From Chalciporus piperatus (Eukaryota > Basidiomycota > Agaricomycetes > Boletales > Boletaceae), in NCBI GenBank assembly GCA_038093975.1, contig JBBPTG010000005.1, positions 473,435 to 537,434 on the forward strand: 64,000 nucleotides of DNA, given 5' to 3'. Position 1 is the stretch's first letter. The number at the start of each line of letters is the position of its first letter. The position numbers and the translations under genes are program-made. Shown here piece by piece: positions 46,920 to 57,760 of the stretch. The notes beneath the pieces are model-generated. The model worked only from the letters and a program-made list of their open reading frames with translations. It was not told where the DNA came from and made no database searches.

Positions 46920-47411
46920 CTTGCTGCTTACAATCCATTACACATTCATTGAAATTGATTGGTTTTCTGAGGCCTCTATACAATGCACAGGAAGTTGGAG
47001 TGATATCGAAGCTCAATGGTGTAGCGAACACATAGCGAATGTGTTCGCTATGTATGGGCGGTTATGGCCGGCGTTGTACTACACATCAGTTTGAGCGATT
47101 CTCAGTGTTCAAGCATGCAGGTGTATACCTAAACTGACGAGTTCTCATTGACCGATATCAACCGGCGAGGTGAAAAGTGTTGAGTTGTTGGTGTGTACAT
47201 GTTCCATATCGAACTGGAAACAATTCGACGTACAGATATTTGAGTGACACTTTGGATTCAATACGAGCACGGAAACCTACAGAGCACATATCCTGCCACT
47301 ACCTATGTATCCAGTTTTCGGCAGGGATTCAGGGAGCTATATCCTATCGGATTTCGAAGAAATTTTTAATTCAATGTAATCATTATAGCGTACTAGCGAG
47401 CTCAAGCTTCC
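46920..47411. other. Intergenic with a strong palindrome
   Basis: No gene. 47030-47053 is a perfect inverted repeat, arms ACATAGCGAA and TTCGCTATGT, spacer TGTG; an overlapping pair CGAACACA/TGTGTTCG spans 47025-47047. Confidence 0.6.
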
Positions 47412-48195
47412 CTATGCAACATGTAACTGATCTACAAGTTCAGGTAAACTGTCTACTTGATTCCAGTATTGGGAATCCTCCTCGAAGCTATGATGACTGT
47501 GAATCATGTGCGCATACTTACGCCAAAAGACGGTATTGGGGAGCAATTCAAGACGGACGTCTCCACGCTCGTAAGCATCTGCATAGTACTGAAGTGTGTC
47601 GTTGAATGAACGGTAACTTTTGTAAATAGCCCCAGGAACAAAGTTCACGCGGAGGGAAGCTTCGTTCCTTTGTAGCGTGAGCGAATAGCATCAAGAACAT
47701 AAGAGGTCGAACACTTACCAGTCAAAGAATATACCTACTTCTTGCCCAACAATAATGACGTAGTATTTTGTGATCGTTCGGCCAGTGGGAATACAAATAG
47801 CCTGTGGATGTGGAATACAGGGTGGATACGACGGCATCGATCTGGACTTCGAGAGATTGTGCGATGGTATGAATGGAGTACCCGAAGGGGTATGCTTGAA
47901 ACTGATAGCCGGGGGAAATGACTGGGTTGCAGGTGATGTAGCCGGTCTTGCGCTAAGAGAACCGTGTTTTTTAACGATCTTGCGCTTGACAGTCCTTTCC
48001 ATTTGAGTGATGGTATGCGGCCCTACGGGAGATGGAATGATCCGCGTAGTTGATTTCTCAACTTTAGTTTCGGTAATGGTAGTGGTTTGGGACTCGACGG
48101 CTGTGCGGAAGACTATTTGGCAATTATACCAGGCCGAGAAGATGATCCTTACCACTAGGTGTTGTCTCCCCTATCGAAGATGTGGAGCGGGACAT
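47412..48195 (-). CDS. Viroplasmin / RNase H1 N-terminal (PF01693-type) domain protein
   Basis: The domain is best known from the N-terminus of eukaryotic RNase H1, where it binds RNA/DNA hybrid or dsRNA, and from caulimovirus inclusion-body proteins; stand-alone copies are frequent in mushroom genomes. Proposed exons: 48195-48153, 48100-47719, 47667-47522, then a short last exon ending at the stop 47412-47414, about 195 residues. Residues 1-~115 are Ser/Thr/Pro-rich (MSRSTSSIGETTPS...). The domain follows: TKYYVIIVGQEVGIFFDW, NEASLRVNFVPGAIYKSYRS, then FNDTLQYYADAYERGDV. The catalytic RNase H domain is absent. The start was moved to 48195 because a canonical donor and acceptor join it in frame, whereas the ATG at 48155 lies inside that intron. 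The start codon is only 21 bases from the foldback-like element. Confidence 0.78.
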
Positions 48196-48275
48196 AATGT
48201 GCTTGTGATTGACTGCATCAGCAACACTGCAAAAAGTCTGAAGTTACTGGAATGACTGGATCAGTTAAACCAGTA

Positions 48276-48755
48276 CGCCAGTTGCTCAGTTGCCCAGTCA
48301 TCCAGTCAGCCAGTCATTTCAGTAATCTCATTGGTTCATTAGCCCAGTCACTTCAGTAGTCTCAGTAGCTCAGTAGTCCAGTGTTCCAGTCATCCAGTTA
48401 TCTCAGTAGCCTAGTAGCCCAGTGTCCCAGTCATGTAGTCATCTCAGCAGCCTAGTAGCCCAGTGCCCTAGTTATCCAGCAATCCAGTTGTCTCATTACT
48501 CCAGCCATTCAGTATTCCAGTATTCCAGTAATCTAGTCACTCAGTGGTCCAGTAATCCAGTAGTCTCAGTAATCCAGTCACTCAGTGATCCAGTAATCTA
48601 GTCACTCCAGTCACTCCAGTCACACAAGTGACACCAGTAACCCAGTCACCAGTCACTCCCAGTCACCTCAGTAACCCAGTAATCCAGTCACCCAGTCACC
48701 TCAGTAATCCAGTCACCCAGTAATCCAGTCACCCAGTCCCAATTACTAGTTCACT
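48276..48755. repeat. Left arm of short CCAGT-type repeats
   Basis: About 480 bases of degenerate 7-14 base units such as CCAGTCATCCAGTCAC and TCAGTAATCCAGT. All units keep the CCAGT or TCAGT core on the plus strand. Confidence 0.85.
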
Positions 48756-48929
48756 ATATCTTATGATTAATTCACACCTTATGACAGTTCAGAAAATGCG
48801 AAATATATTATGTCTAACTATTACATGTATTGTGGTACAATAGTTACAAGTTAATGAAGTGCCATGCAACACGAGCAGCTATGTACGAGGTGAGTAGGTG
48901 TGTTAGTCAACAAATAAACACGAACCTTT

Positions 48930-49530
48930 GAAGCCAGCGGGGCTGTTGAGCCCGCGCCGGCTTCGTTGTTTGAGCTTGAGGTGGTGAGAAGTGGTGGTAG
49001 CGGGCCGAGCAGTGCGAGCAGCTGTTTGTGGGGTGAGCAGGTGGCTTATCACTCACCTCGTGAAGCCGGCGGGGCTGTTGAGCCCACGCCAGCCGCGTTT
49101 TTGCGTTTTCGTCGTTTTCGTGTCGGGAGTGGTGTGGTAGGTGGTAGTGGGCCGCGCAGTGCGAGCGGCTGTTTGCGGGGTGAGCGGATGTGGTGGTGAG
49201 CGAGTTCTCACTCACCTCGTGAAGCCGGCGGGGCTGTTGAGCCCACGCCGGCCGCGTTTTCGCGTTTTCGTGTCGAGAGTGGTGTGGTAGGTGGTAGTGG
49301 GCCGAGCAGTGCAAGCGGCTGTTTGCGGGGTGAGCAGGTGGCTTATCACTCACCTCGTGAAGCCGGCGGGGCTGTTGAGCCCACGCCGGCCGCGTTTTCG
49401 CGTTTTCGTCGTTTTCGTGTCGAGAGTGAGGTGGTAGGTGGCAGCAGGCTGTTTGCGAGGTGAGCGGATATGGTGGTGAGCGAGTTTTCACTCACCTGGC
49501 GATGCCGGCGGGGCTTTTGAGCCCTCGCCG
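48930..49530. repeat. Minisatellite, about five units of ~145 bases
   Basis: Units begin near 48930, 49068, 49220, 49360 and 49502. Each has a core reading GCCGGCGGGGCTGTTGAGCC followed by a G/C-rich palindrome-like stretch (CGCCGGC) and a GTTTTCG-rich tail. A minus-strand open frame of 194 codons through it is an effect of the repeat length being near a multiple of three, not a convincing gene. Confidence 0.8.
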
Positions 49531-49649
49531 GCCGTTTTGTTGTTGTTGAGGTGTGGTGTAGTGGTGAGAGAGAGTCGAAGAGGTGGCGCGGCAAATTCAA
49601 CATGGTCACGTGACTTTTTCGCGCGGATTTTGTGTCAAGTCCGAGCATT

Positions 49650-50295
49650 AGGGAAATGTGGCTACACTTTATTAGGATCTCCTACACTAGATAGCTACCA
49701 TATTTTTTGTACACTTGTGTATGCTTTTTTGTACACTTTCAATAGGTTTGATCTCCACATACTTTGCTACACTTGTAACTACACACTTACTGCGCTTTTT
49801 TGTACACTTTTGCTACACTCTAACCTAATACACTTTCCCACACTTGTAACTACACATTTACTACGCTTTTTTGTACACTTTTGTTACACTCAATCTAGCT
49901 ACACTTTCCTGCACATTTGATTCAAGTTTTACTACGCTTTTTTGTTACACTTTGCTACACTCAATCACTACACTTGTAACTACACTTTTAGTACACTTTT
50001 TTGTCCACTTTAGCTACACTCTATCACTACACACTTTCCCACACATTTCACTACACTTTTACTACGCTTTTTTGTACACTTTTGCTACACTCAATCTAGC
50101 TACACTTTCCCACACTCTTGACTACACTTTTACTACGCTTTTTTGTACACTTTGCTCACTCAATCTAGCTATACTTTCCCACACTTGTAACTACACTTTT
50201 ACTACGCTTTTTTGTACACTTCACTACACTCAATCCTAATACCCTTTCCCACATTGTTAACTACACTTTTAGTACACATTTTTGTGGACTTTAGC
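49650..50295. repeat. Minisatellite of TACACTTTT/TTTTTTGTACACTTT units
   Basis: About ten units of 50-60 bases built of CTACACTTTTACTACGC, TTTTTTGTACACTTTTGCT and ACACTCAATCTAG modules in variable order. Strong strand asymmetry: the plus strand is C/T-rich with few G. Confidence 0.8.
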
Positions 50296-50344
50296 TATAA
50301 TCCATCCTATGAATGATTATAAAATGTCACTAATTAGAATGACT

Positions 50345-51245
50345 CTATTAGATGACTGAGTAGTACTGGAGTGATTGGGTGAGCTGAGGGCTGGGTAACT
50401 GGATAACTGGTATGACTGGTGTGACTGAAGTGACTGGTTTACTGGACCACAGGATGACTGGATTACTGGAGTGACTGGATTACTGAGGTGACTGGATTAC
50501 TGGAGTGACTTGTGTGACTTGTGTGACTTGTGTGACTGGAGTGACTGGAGTGACTGGATTACTGGACCACTGAGTGACTAGATTACTGGAATACTGGAAT
50601 ACTGGATGGCTGGAGTAATGAGACAACTGGATTGCTGGATGACTAGGGCACTGGGCTACTAGGCTGCTGAGATGACTACATGACTGGGAAACTGAGCTAC
50701 TAGGCTACTGAGATGTCTGGATGACTGGAACACTGGGCTACTGAGCTACTGAGACTACTGAAGTGACTGGATGATTGGATGACTGGGCTGCTGGGTTACT
50801 GGAACTACTGGATGACTGGATGACTGGGATGCTGGGTTACTGGAACTACTGGATGACTGAATGACTGAATGACTGGGCTACTGAGACTACTGAAGTAACT
50901 GGATGACTTGATGACTGGGCTGCTGGGTTACTGGAACTACTGGATAACTGGAACACTTGGCCACTGGACTAATGAGACCACTGAAATGACTGGATGACTG
51001 GATGACTGAGCTACTGGGACTACTGAAATGACTGGATGACTGGATGACTGGGCTGCTGGATGACTGAGACTACTGAGACTACTGGATGACTGAATGACTG
51101 AGCTACTGAAGCTACTGAAATGACTGGATGACTGGGCCACTAGGCCACTGGGTTACTAAGACTACTGAAACTACTTGATGACTGGGTGACTAGGTTACTG
51201 AAACTACTGAAACTACTGAAACTACTTGTTACTGGGCCACTGGAC
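50345..51245. repeat. Right arm of short ACTGG-type repeats
   Basis: About 900 bases of degenerate units such as GACTGGATGACTGG and TACTGGAACTACTGG, the reverse complement of the left-arm repeats. It is almost twice as long as the left arm, so the arms have expanded or contracted independently. Confidence 0.85.
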
Positions 51246-51305
51246 TACTGATTTAACTGATCCAGTCATTCCAGTAACTTCAGACTTTTTGCAGTGTTGC
51301 TGATG

Positions 51306-51904
51306 TTATCAGCGAGGACAACGAACCTCATGAGGACACTGCAAACCAAACTGTCGAGACCACGCAACTTACAACTTCATTCATCCCACCGAGCACTTAC
51401 AGTTCGCTCGCGGGTGCTTTGAGACCTAGTCCTTGCCCACCATCATCAGTCACGAACACAGTAGCGACCGCGCGACTTACGACTTCATTCATCCCACCGA
51501 GCACTTACAGTTCGCTCGCAGGTGCTTTGGGACCTAGTCCTATCCCGCCATCATCAGTCACGAACACAGTAGCGACCGCGCGACTTACGACTTCATTCGT
51601 CCCACCGAATCGGGGCACCTACAGTTCGCTCGCAGGTGCTTTGGGACCTAGTCCTATCCCGCCATCCTCAGTCACGAACACAGTAGCGACCGCGCGACTT
51701 ACGACTTCATTCGTCCCACCGAATCGGAGCACCTACAGTTCGCTCGCGGGTGCTTTGGGACCTAGTCCTAGCCCACCATCATCAATCACGAACACAGTAG
51801 CGACCGCGCAACTTACGACTTCGTTCATCACCATCCACCCTCGCGTTTCTCACCAGAACATCTCTCACTACAGTTCGCTCATGGGAGCACTCGGGCAGAA
51901 CTGA
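51306..51904 (+). CDS. Tandem-repeat protein frame (about five 39-41-residue repeats), probable 3' part of a gene
   Basis: A frame open from the end of the foldback-like element encodes a short acidic lead (ISEDNEPHEDTANQ) and then repeats of the pattern ATARLTTSF, (I/V)PP, TYSSLAGALGPSP, PPSSVTNTV. The units are nearly identical in DNA; the last unit diverges and ends with YSSLMGALGQN at a stop, 51902-51904. The repeats are Ser/Thr/Pro/Ala-rich, without cysteines, and look like a low-complexity linker or wall-type region; no domain is recognised. There is no ATG before 51419, so the 5' part is unknown: either an exon is hidden or the frame was separated from its start by the element. It may also be only a minisatellite. 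Confidence 0.4.
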
Positions 51905-53101
51905 AGGGGAGGGACGAGGCAGGAGCTATAGTATTGACTTAGTATCTAGATACATTGCATGGGTTCAGAAAATACCATATAGATTCCTTCGTCAACTCGC
52001 GGGAAGCTATGCCACGAATATTGAAGACAGAGGCCCGACAGCGAGCAAGGACCGGCAGCGAGCGACGAAGGTAGACGACCGGCAGCGAGTGATGGACACA
52101 AGGACCGCGGGGAGTGATGACTGAGGAAATCGAACACCCGGTGACAGAGAACGAAGAGGGGAAACGAGCAGAGGAAAGGGAAGAGATAACCCGATGCTGG
52201 AGGGCAGTACTCGTGGGGATCACGCGTGCAGTGAGCAGGCACGGTGATGGAGGGAGAGACGAACGGGGGGAGACGATGAAGGGAGGAATGTGGGGCAAGG
52301 GGTTATATGTGTTCGAGGGGACGCGTAATCCGGGAGAGTCCGACGCACCTCGTAAGCAGTTTCTGGGGGCTTGGAGAGTGATGTGAGAGTGATGTCCTGA
52401 AGGTGTTCGGACTTTGTTAATGTGCATGGCGTAAGGTGTGCCGAGAGCTGCCAAGAGTAACAACGGTCACAACACTCGCCCCTTTCAATGCGGATGCAAT
52501 TCGCTTCCATTTGTGTCTAAATATGGCAGGATTGGAAGGCGGGTTACGAAATTTCCGACATAGTTGGTTCCTCTAAAGTGATGTAATGGCGCTGCGGTGG
52601 GAAATTCCAAGGTCATTACCGCGAAGAACGATGGCCAATGCGCCCAAGGGGCATCCAGAACTCTAATTCATGAGATCAACCACAGAAGTTGACGAGACGA
52701 GACCCCGAGGACCAGACCATCTGGAATCACGTCTCTGCTACATAGCCCCGGCCTTGCTACATAGGCAAACATAGTCACCTGAGCGCTATATAGCCCTATA
52801 TAGTCACCAACCGACTACGCGGCACTATGCGGACTACCCATGTGCACTGCCACCAAATCCATTGACGCCCCGTCATCTGCTCCCCTGGTTGAAATCGCGT
52901 AGACACTCGTAGCTTCCGTAGGCTCATAGAACATGTCTTCGAACGCAAGCACTGGACCTCCCACCTTGCCTTCGGCCCGGGAGTCGGCCGCGAAGACTGC
53001 GAACTTGAAGGCCCGATCGCTACTCTGGCATGCCACTGGCAGTGAGCCTCTTTGCTGTCTTGCTATCATCACGGTCCCAGTTTTCGGTCTAGTACAACAC
53101 C
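51905..53101. other. Intergenic; possible left end region of the Plavaka-type transposon
   Basis: Opposing frames at 51939-52463 (-) and 52114-52386 (+) lack domains. 52730-52840 is unusually rich in CTACATAGC, CTATATAGC and ACTACGCGG motifs, resembling sub-terminal repeats of CMC-type transposons, and similar motifs lie at 60125-60300. Confidence 0.35.
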
Positions 53102-53948
53102 ATGAGCCAACCATCTACGCACAGGCGTGACGGCCCTGATATATCCCCCTTCGCGTCTCGCTCTGCCTTCCCAGACCCTCAGTCTGAGTCAGACTTTGGC
53201 CGTCCCCCTCCGAGTCGTCGTCTAGCGGGCCCGCCTTTTGATGATGACAACCCTGATATCCCCGTACCCAGCGCCGTGAGTACCCTCTAATATTTCATTC
53301 CCTTAAATTCCATACTCACGACATCCTTAGGTGCGCTTTGCAAAAAACTTATTTGCTCAATCTATCCTATCCCTCAGCGACCCTTCTTTGCTTCTCCCAA
53401 CAACGCACATGCTGTGTCGCAGTCTCCACATCCACGACCAAGTCAGTTTTAACATACAATCCAAAGCTCGTCAAACACTACATAGTCATTTTAGCCTGAA
53501 GGTCGCCACTTCTTCATCGCCGAAGCCTATACAAGTGACCGTCGTGTCGACCTCTCGATTTATACTTGGCGAAGCCCACCTGTTGTTATCGACACTTGGA
53601 CACCAGAGGATCCCGGTCCGCGCCCCCCTTGGCTCGACTATGAAGTTAACAACATCTTGCCCGAGATCTGCAGTGCCTATGTTATTGTAGATAATTTCAT
53701 GTTCCTGGCGTTTGAAGAAGAGCTCAATCACGCGAATGTAAGTCCCACTCTTTCTTATGATTTCCACATGACGGACTGATCATGTTATGTAGCACATCCC
53801 CATCCTCCGTTGGTGCGCCGCTGTTGACGTTTGTACCTGTGATTTTCTCGATACTCCCGCACTCACCTCTAAATCCAGCCGCCGCTCCATCTGCAAACCC
53901 TTCTCCGCCACACTCGCGGCTAGAACAACATGTACACACACGGATTAA
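53102..53948 (+). CDS. Unrecognised protein, probable accessory gene of the Plavaka-type transposon
   Basis: ATG 53102 opens a Ser/Pro-rich N-terminus (MSQPSTHRRDGPDISPF, SESDFGRPPPSRR) up to a GTGAGT donor at 53277. A well-formed exon of about 240 bases (53495-53736) reads HFFIAEAYTSDRRVDLSIYT, PPVVIDTWTPEDPGPRPPW and LDYEVNNILPEICSAYVIVD, ending at a GTAAGT donor. The last exon, from 53793, has HIPILRWCAAVDVCTCDFLD and stops at 53946-53948. The middle exons are unresolved. No family recognised. Its position beside the transposase, transcribed towards it (tail to tail), suggests that it belongs to the same element. Confidence 0.5.
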
Positions 53949-54142
53949 ACAGTTTTTTTTCTATGCTTTCGTAGTAGACAGAACATATGCATGTCCATAT
54001 ATGGGTTCATGAAAAAATGATTGCAATATCAAACCTCTTTGACCTTTCTCGATGCTGAGTTTATCTATAAGCCGCCTGACACTCCCAGATCTTTACGAGG
54101 CTTAACGAGTCACTCCTGATAGCCACATGTATAAGTGTAGTA

Positions 54143-57100
54143 CTATATACAATTGCGACGGAGCATCTTCATCAAGCAAAACATATGTACATCGCTGTAA
54201 ACATTCAGGTAAAAACGGTCGCATACGATCCCTACATTCTCGGATGACCATCCTGTATCTTGTGCTTGTCCGAAGTCGGGAATTAAATGGCAGCTACGCA
54301 CTATTTTGCGAATTGGTATCACTTCCGTATGACGCCGGTGCATCCGCGTGGATCGTGACACCACGTACAACCCGCTTTGTGCATCCTTAGCTCGCAGTGG
54401 AGTAAACCACTCAATGTATGCGAGTGGCTCCTTGATTTTCTCCTGAGCCTTCTCAGGGAAGTAGTCTGGGATCGCGAAGATGGCACGCACTTGTGCAACT
54501 CGCAGGCCTGTCAATAGCGTGAGTTACTAGTGAGCACACGACCTTGCAATAGCGCCTACCTTCGCAAGGAGTGCCTTGGGTGCTTTGATTGACTTCGTCC
54601 GTGCGCACGAGAGCAAAGTCGAGGTGGGTGGCTTCTGCAGCACGTCTTCCTTGACGTGGTCGTGGTGGACAAGCCCGCACAATGTCTGTGCTCCTGGCAT
54701 TTGGACCGACTTCTGCCAGGACAGGGAGTTTGAAAACGAGGCGAGAGTATAGGTTAAATGTGTCGAAAGAGTGCGGGATGAAAGGTATGTTGAATGAGCT
54801 GAGGTATGCCTGCAGGCATGGTAGGAAGTCGGTCGCATGTTGCTCGGAAACAATTTTGCTAGCAGGGATGTTGCGGAGATGTGGTGGGTGGGAAGTTGGA
54901 AGTTGCGTTAACGTAGTTGATGAGGCAATCACAGCCTCTTGGCGCGGCATGTCTGCTTCAACACTTCCCACTACTCCTTCCGCCTCGTACTCGTCCTCTT
55001 CGACTCTCTCTTCACCATTCAAATCATCTCCCTCATCCCTCCCTCCAACACCTCCCTCCGAAGAATTTCCAGTAGGCTTTCCGCTGCACCAAGTTAAGAA
55101 CAGCGCATGACGATCCACTGCCTCTTGCCGCCTCAGCCAAACCGTCATCTGGATAATGAAATCCTTTTTGTTGCTAGCACGGTAAGCTTCCTTCGCATAA
55201 TCAATATGCAGTCGTTCTGGTGATTCTGTATTGAAGCCGTCCGTGGACCCAAAATGCCAGATGAGATCAACGTAGTGTTGCATGGAGTGGATTTTGGGAA
55301 TGTTGAAGTGCGTCGACTCTCTTCCTCCGAGCTCAATAAAAACGCCCTTTGAAGCATGGAATTCATCCAGCGCCGCCTTGAGTGCAACCAGAGTATTCGT
55401 GGTATGGGTATGGAGGGATGATAGGTAAATGAAATCTGTGATGGCACGAACAGCACGCACAAGGCGAGGATTCTGTCCGCTGGCAACGAGACCCACAAAG
55501 ACCTTTTCCATCTCTTTGTATTCTTTCCCCGTCCATTGAGAAATCCCGGAGATCCCATTCTTAAAGTGCCGAAGGCCATGAAGTGTCGGCATGCCCTTGA
55601 ATCGTGAGTCCACCTCGCTCTCTCCCATGATGTTTGTGCACCACTTGACCATATGATCTTTGAAGACGCCTTTGTGCAGCTGATGGAGCAAGTCTGGGGT
55701 GAATGCGCCGAAGATATCGCAATGAGGGAGAACGGCCCAGAACGGTGGGTAGATCGCTCGAAGGCCCAAGGCCTTGAAGGCCTCTTTCATCGCGGTGGTC
55801 GTTGAGGTTCCGTCGCCATGGTCAGCGAGTTTGGTCAGCGTCTCCTCCACATCTCGACGTGTTGCCCTGATATTCTCCCCACGACCGCCAGGCTCGACTT
55901 GACAGAGCGGACATCGGTTCTCCATGCAACATGCCACAAGACATTGTTCGGGATAGTCAGCCACATAGGCTGCAAGGATCGGCCACACGTGACGTAATGC
56001 TGAGTCGGCGCATGTCATATACGTTCCCTCCCGCCCAGCGTCCGCAAGCGAGGCAAGTATTGTGTTCATGCAGTAATGAAACAGGCGGTATTTCGTGACC
56101 GCCCTCACTTTGTCACTGAAGCCGTCAAGGTGGGGGATGGGCAAATATCCCAGCAATACAGTGGAATGGGCTGAAGACCGACGTCGAATGTCTTTAGATA
56201 TATTTCCTATGGTGAGGTATACAGGCCATGCAGCCTTATCCCCTCGAAAGTGTGAGAGCTGAGTCTTATCTGACGACAGAATCACAGGAGCTACAGTCGC
56301 TCCTTTCGGCAGACGACGCTGTAGTGGCCAGATGTCAGATCATGTCTGGAGCGAATACATCAAGAAATAGCTTCACTTGTAAGTCCCACCACCAGTTCGC
56401 AGTCCAACTTTCATTGACCACCCTAGTCGTCGTATCCGCCTGGGTGTAAAGGCGCTCTGGGGCATATCGCATGTGATCGGCGAACATCGGGTTGCCTATG
56501 AGTTCACGAATACACTCGATGGGGTCACGAAACCACAACTCCACTTCTTCTAATTGGGCCTTGCCATCTTCGTCAACAAGATCCCCAGTAAGTGTGATGC
56601 TCTTGCATTGCCAGTCCACCCCCGATGGTAGCTGATCAATTGTTCGCAACAGTTCCCTCTTGTTACGGAAGGATGGCTCGACGCGCGACTGTATCTGTGC
56701 CGACCGTCATGATTAATGTACGCCCTCGCTTCATCATTACGAATTACTTACTATCTTGAGCTTCAGGAAGTCCTCGGCTTGTTGCTGGCCAACATTTTTC
56801 ACAAGCCAACGAGCCAATTCCCATTCTTCATCACTTTGAAAAGGTCCTCCCCCTGGGCCATGGCAATCTAGGTGTGCATCTCGAGCGCCCTCGAATGATG
56901 TCTGGCCCTGACCAAATACCGCTCCGGCAGCATGCTCGCTGGGGAATGCTTCTCGCCACATCTCCCCCGTCCACTCTCCGTCCACTGCATGCTCTTGAGG
57001 CAGCTGCTGTGGGGGATCTTGCCCAATAGCCCTCGGAGGTGTATCATCGAAGCACACCGGTTCACCACTGATGTCTGCTTCGTTAAACAAGATGTCATCG

Positions 57101-57390
57101 TTGTCGTTCGACGCCGCTGGGGGCTCAGCAGTGTTTCCCCTCTCTGATTCTGGGGGTTCCTCGCCGTGAGTCCTTCTCTGAAATGTAGTTGATTGGTGTC
57201 TTGATGACTGTAGATTGTTCCAGAAGTTGTCCCGCCCTTTGCGACAGCTGGGTGAATGTGCTTGGTGCCGACGCACTGCGGTATAGTCGACATAAAATGC
57301 CCCACAATACTGACAAGCAGGCATGGGTTGCTGATCGCGAATGAGAGATTGAAGAGGTAGTATGTTCGAGGCCGACTCGGAGTCTGGCAT
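54143..57390 (-). CDS. Plavaka-type (CMC/CACTA superfamily) transposase
   Basis: Cut-and-paste DNA transposase. Exon 1 (57390-56751) starts MPDSESASNILPL and has a C2H2 finger, CQYCGAFYVDYTAVRRHQ with the paired His/Cys downstream, then a disordered acidic stretch and EEWELARWLVKNVGQQQAE. Exon 2 (about 56700-56392) contains LWFRDPIECIRELIGNPMF, APERLYTQ and WTANWWWDLQ. Exon 3 (about 56330-54560) carries the core: LPKGATVAPVILSSDKTQL (with the first catalytic Asp region), GDKAAWPVYLTIGNI, CPLCQVEPGG, HCDIFGAFTPDLLHQLHKGV, and the late HFNIPKIHSMQHYVDLIW and TESPERLHIDYAK blocks. Exon 4 ends with IPDYFPEKAQEKIKEPLAYI, EWFTPL and SCHLIPDFG, stop at 54143. All splices keep frame and no stop interrupts it, so it may be active. 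It is divergent from the DUF6532 gene. Confidence 0.88.
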
Positions 57391-57760
57391 TCAAGTTGGG
57401 TTGACACAGCGATTACCTTTGCTGACCAACACGGTAGGAAAACTGTCAGAAAATTTGCACATCCCCAACTTCGACTGGCGTCCCAACCAACTCACTCTGT
57501 TTGCTCTTCTCCGGAGATTATTCGAGTCATGTCCTATGCAGATGGGAATCACTTGGCGCAGGAAGATTTTGCTGCCAATAACCCTACTGATATGCAGCTG
57601 GGTCGTGGAAACCGGGTATCGAGACCAACAGAACGCATGCAAGCAATGCGTATGTTTAACACTGTGATCGTGCGCGGGGACTGTACTCACTGCATCAACA
57701 GAGGCTAACAGAGTTGTTCGAGGTGATCGCCGTCCACAGCGGGGCTCAAGGTCAAACACC

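Larger units (their letters stand above)
48216..51305. mobile_element. Foldback-like element: 60-bp terminal inverted repeats, short-repeat arms and minisatellite core
   Basis: 48216-48275 and the reverse complement of 51246-51305 match at 59 of 60 bases (one C/T difference). Inside each terminal repeat lies an arm of short degenerate repeats in opposite orientation: CCAGTNA-type in the left arm (48276-48755) and TNACTGG-type in the right (50345-51245). The core (48756-50344) holds two other tandem-repeat arrays and no transposase. This is the architecture of foldback elements of insects. No clear target-site duplication is seen: the outer flanks are GATTGACTG and TTATCAGCG. Confidence 0.75.

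Noticed and set aside
48907..49491. 194-codon minus-strand 'protein' (HPANSRLHCSAHYHLPHHSR repeats)
   Set aside because: Produced by translating the ~145-base minisatellite; no start context or domain.
48216..51305. CRISPR-like or satellite array
   Set aside because: Repeats are degenerate and of variable length, with no constant spacer; organism is a fungus; inverted terminal repeats explain the layout better.
54682..55110. 142-codon plus-strand frame within the transposase
   Set aside because: Antisense of a long, coherent transposase exon.
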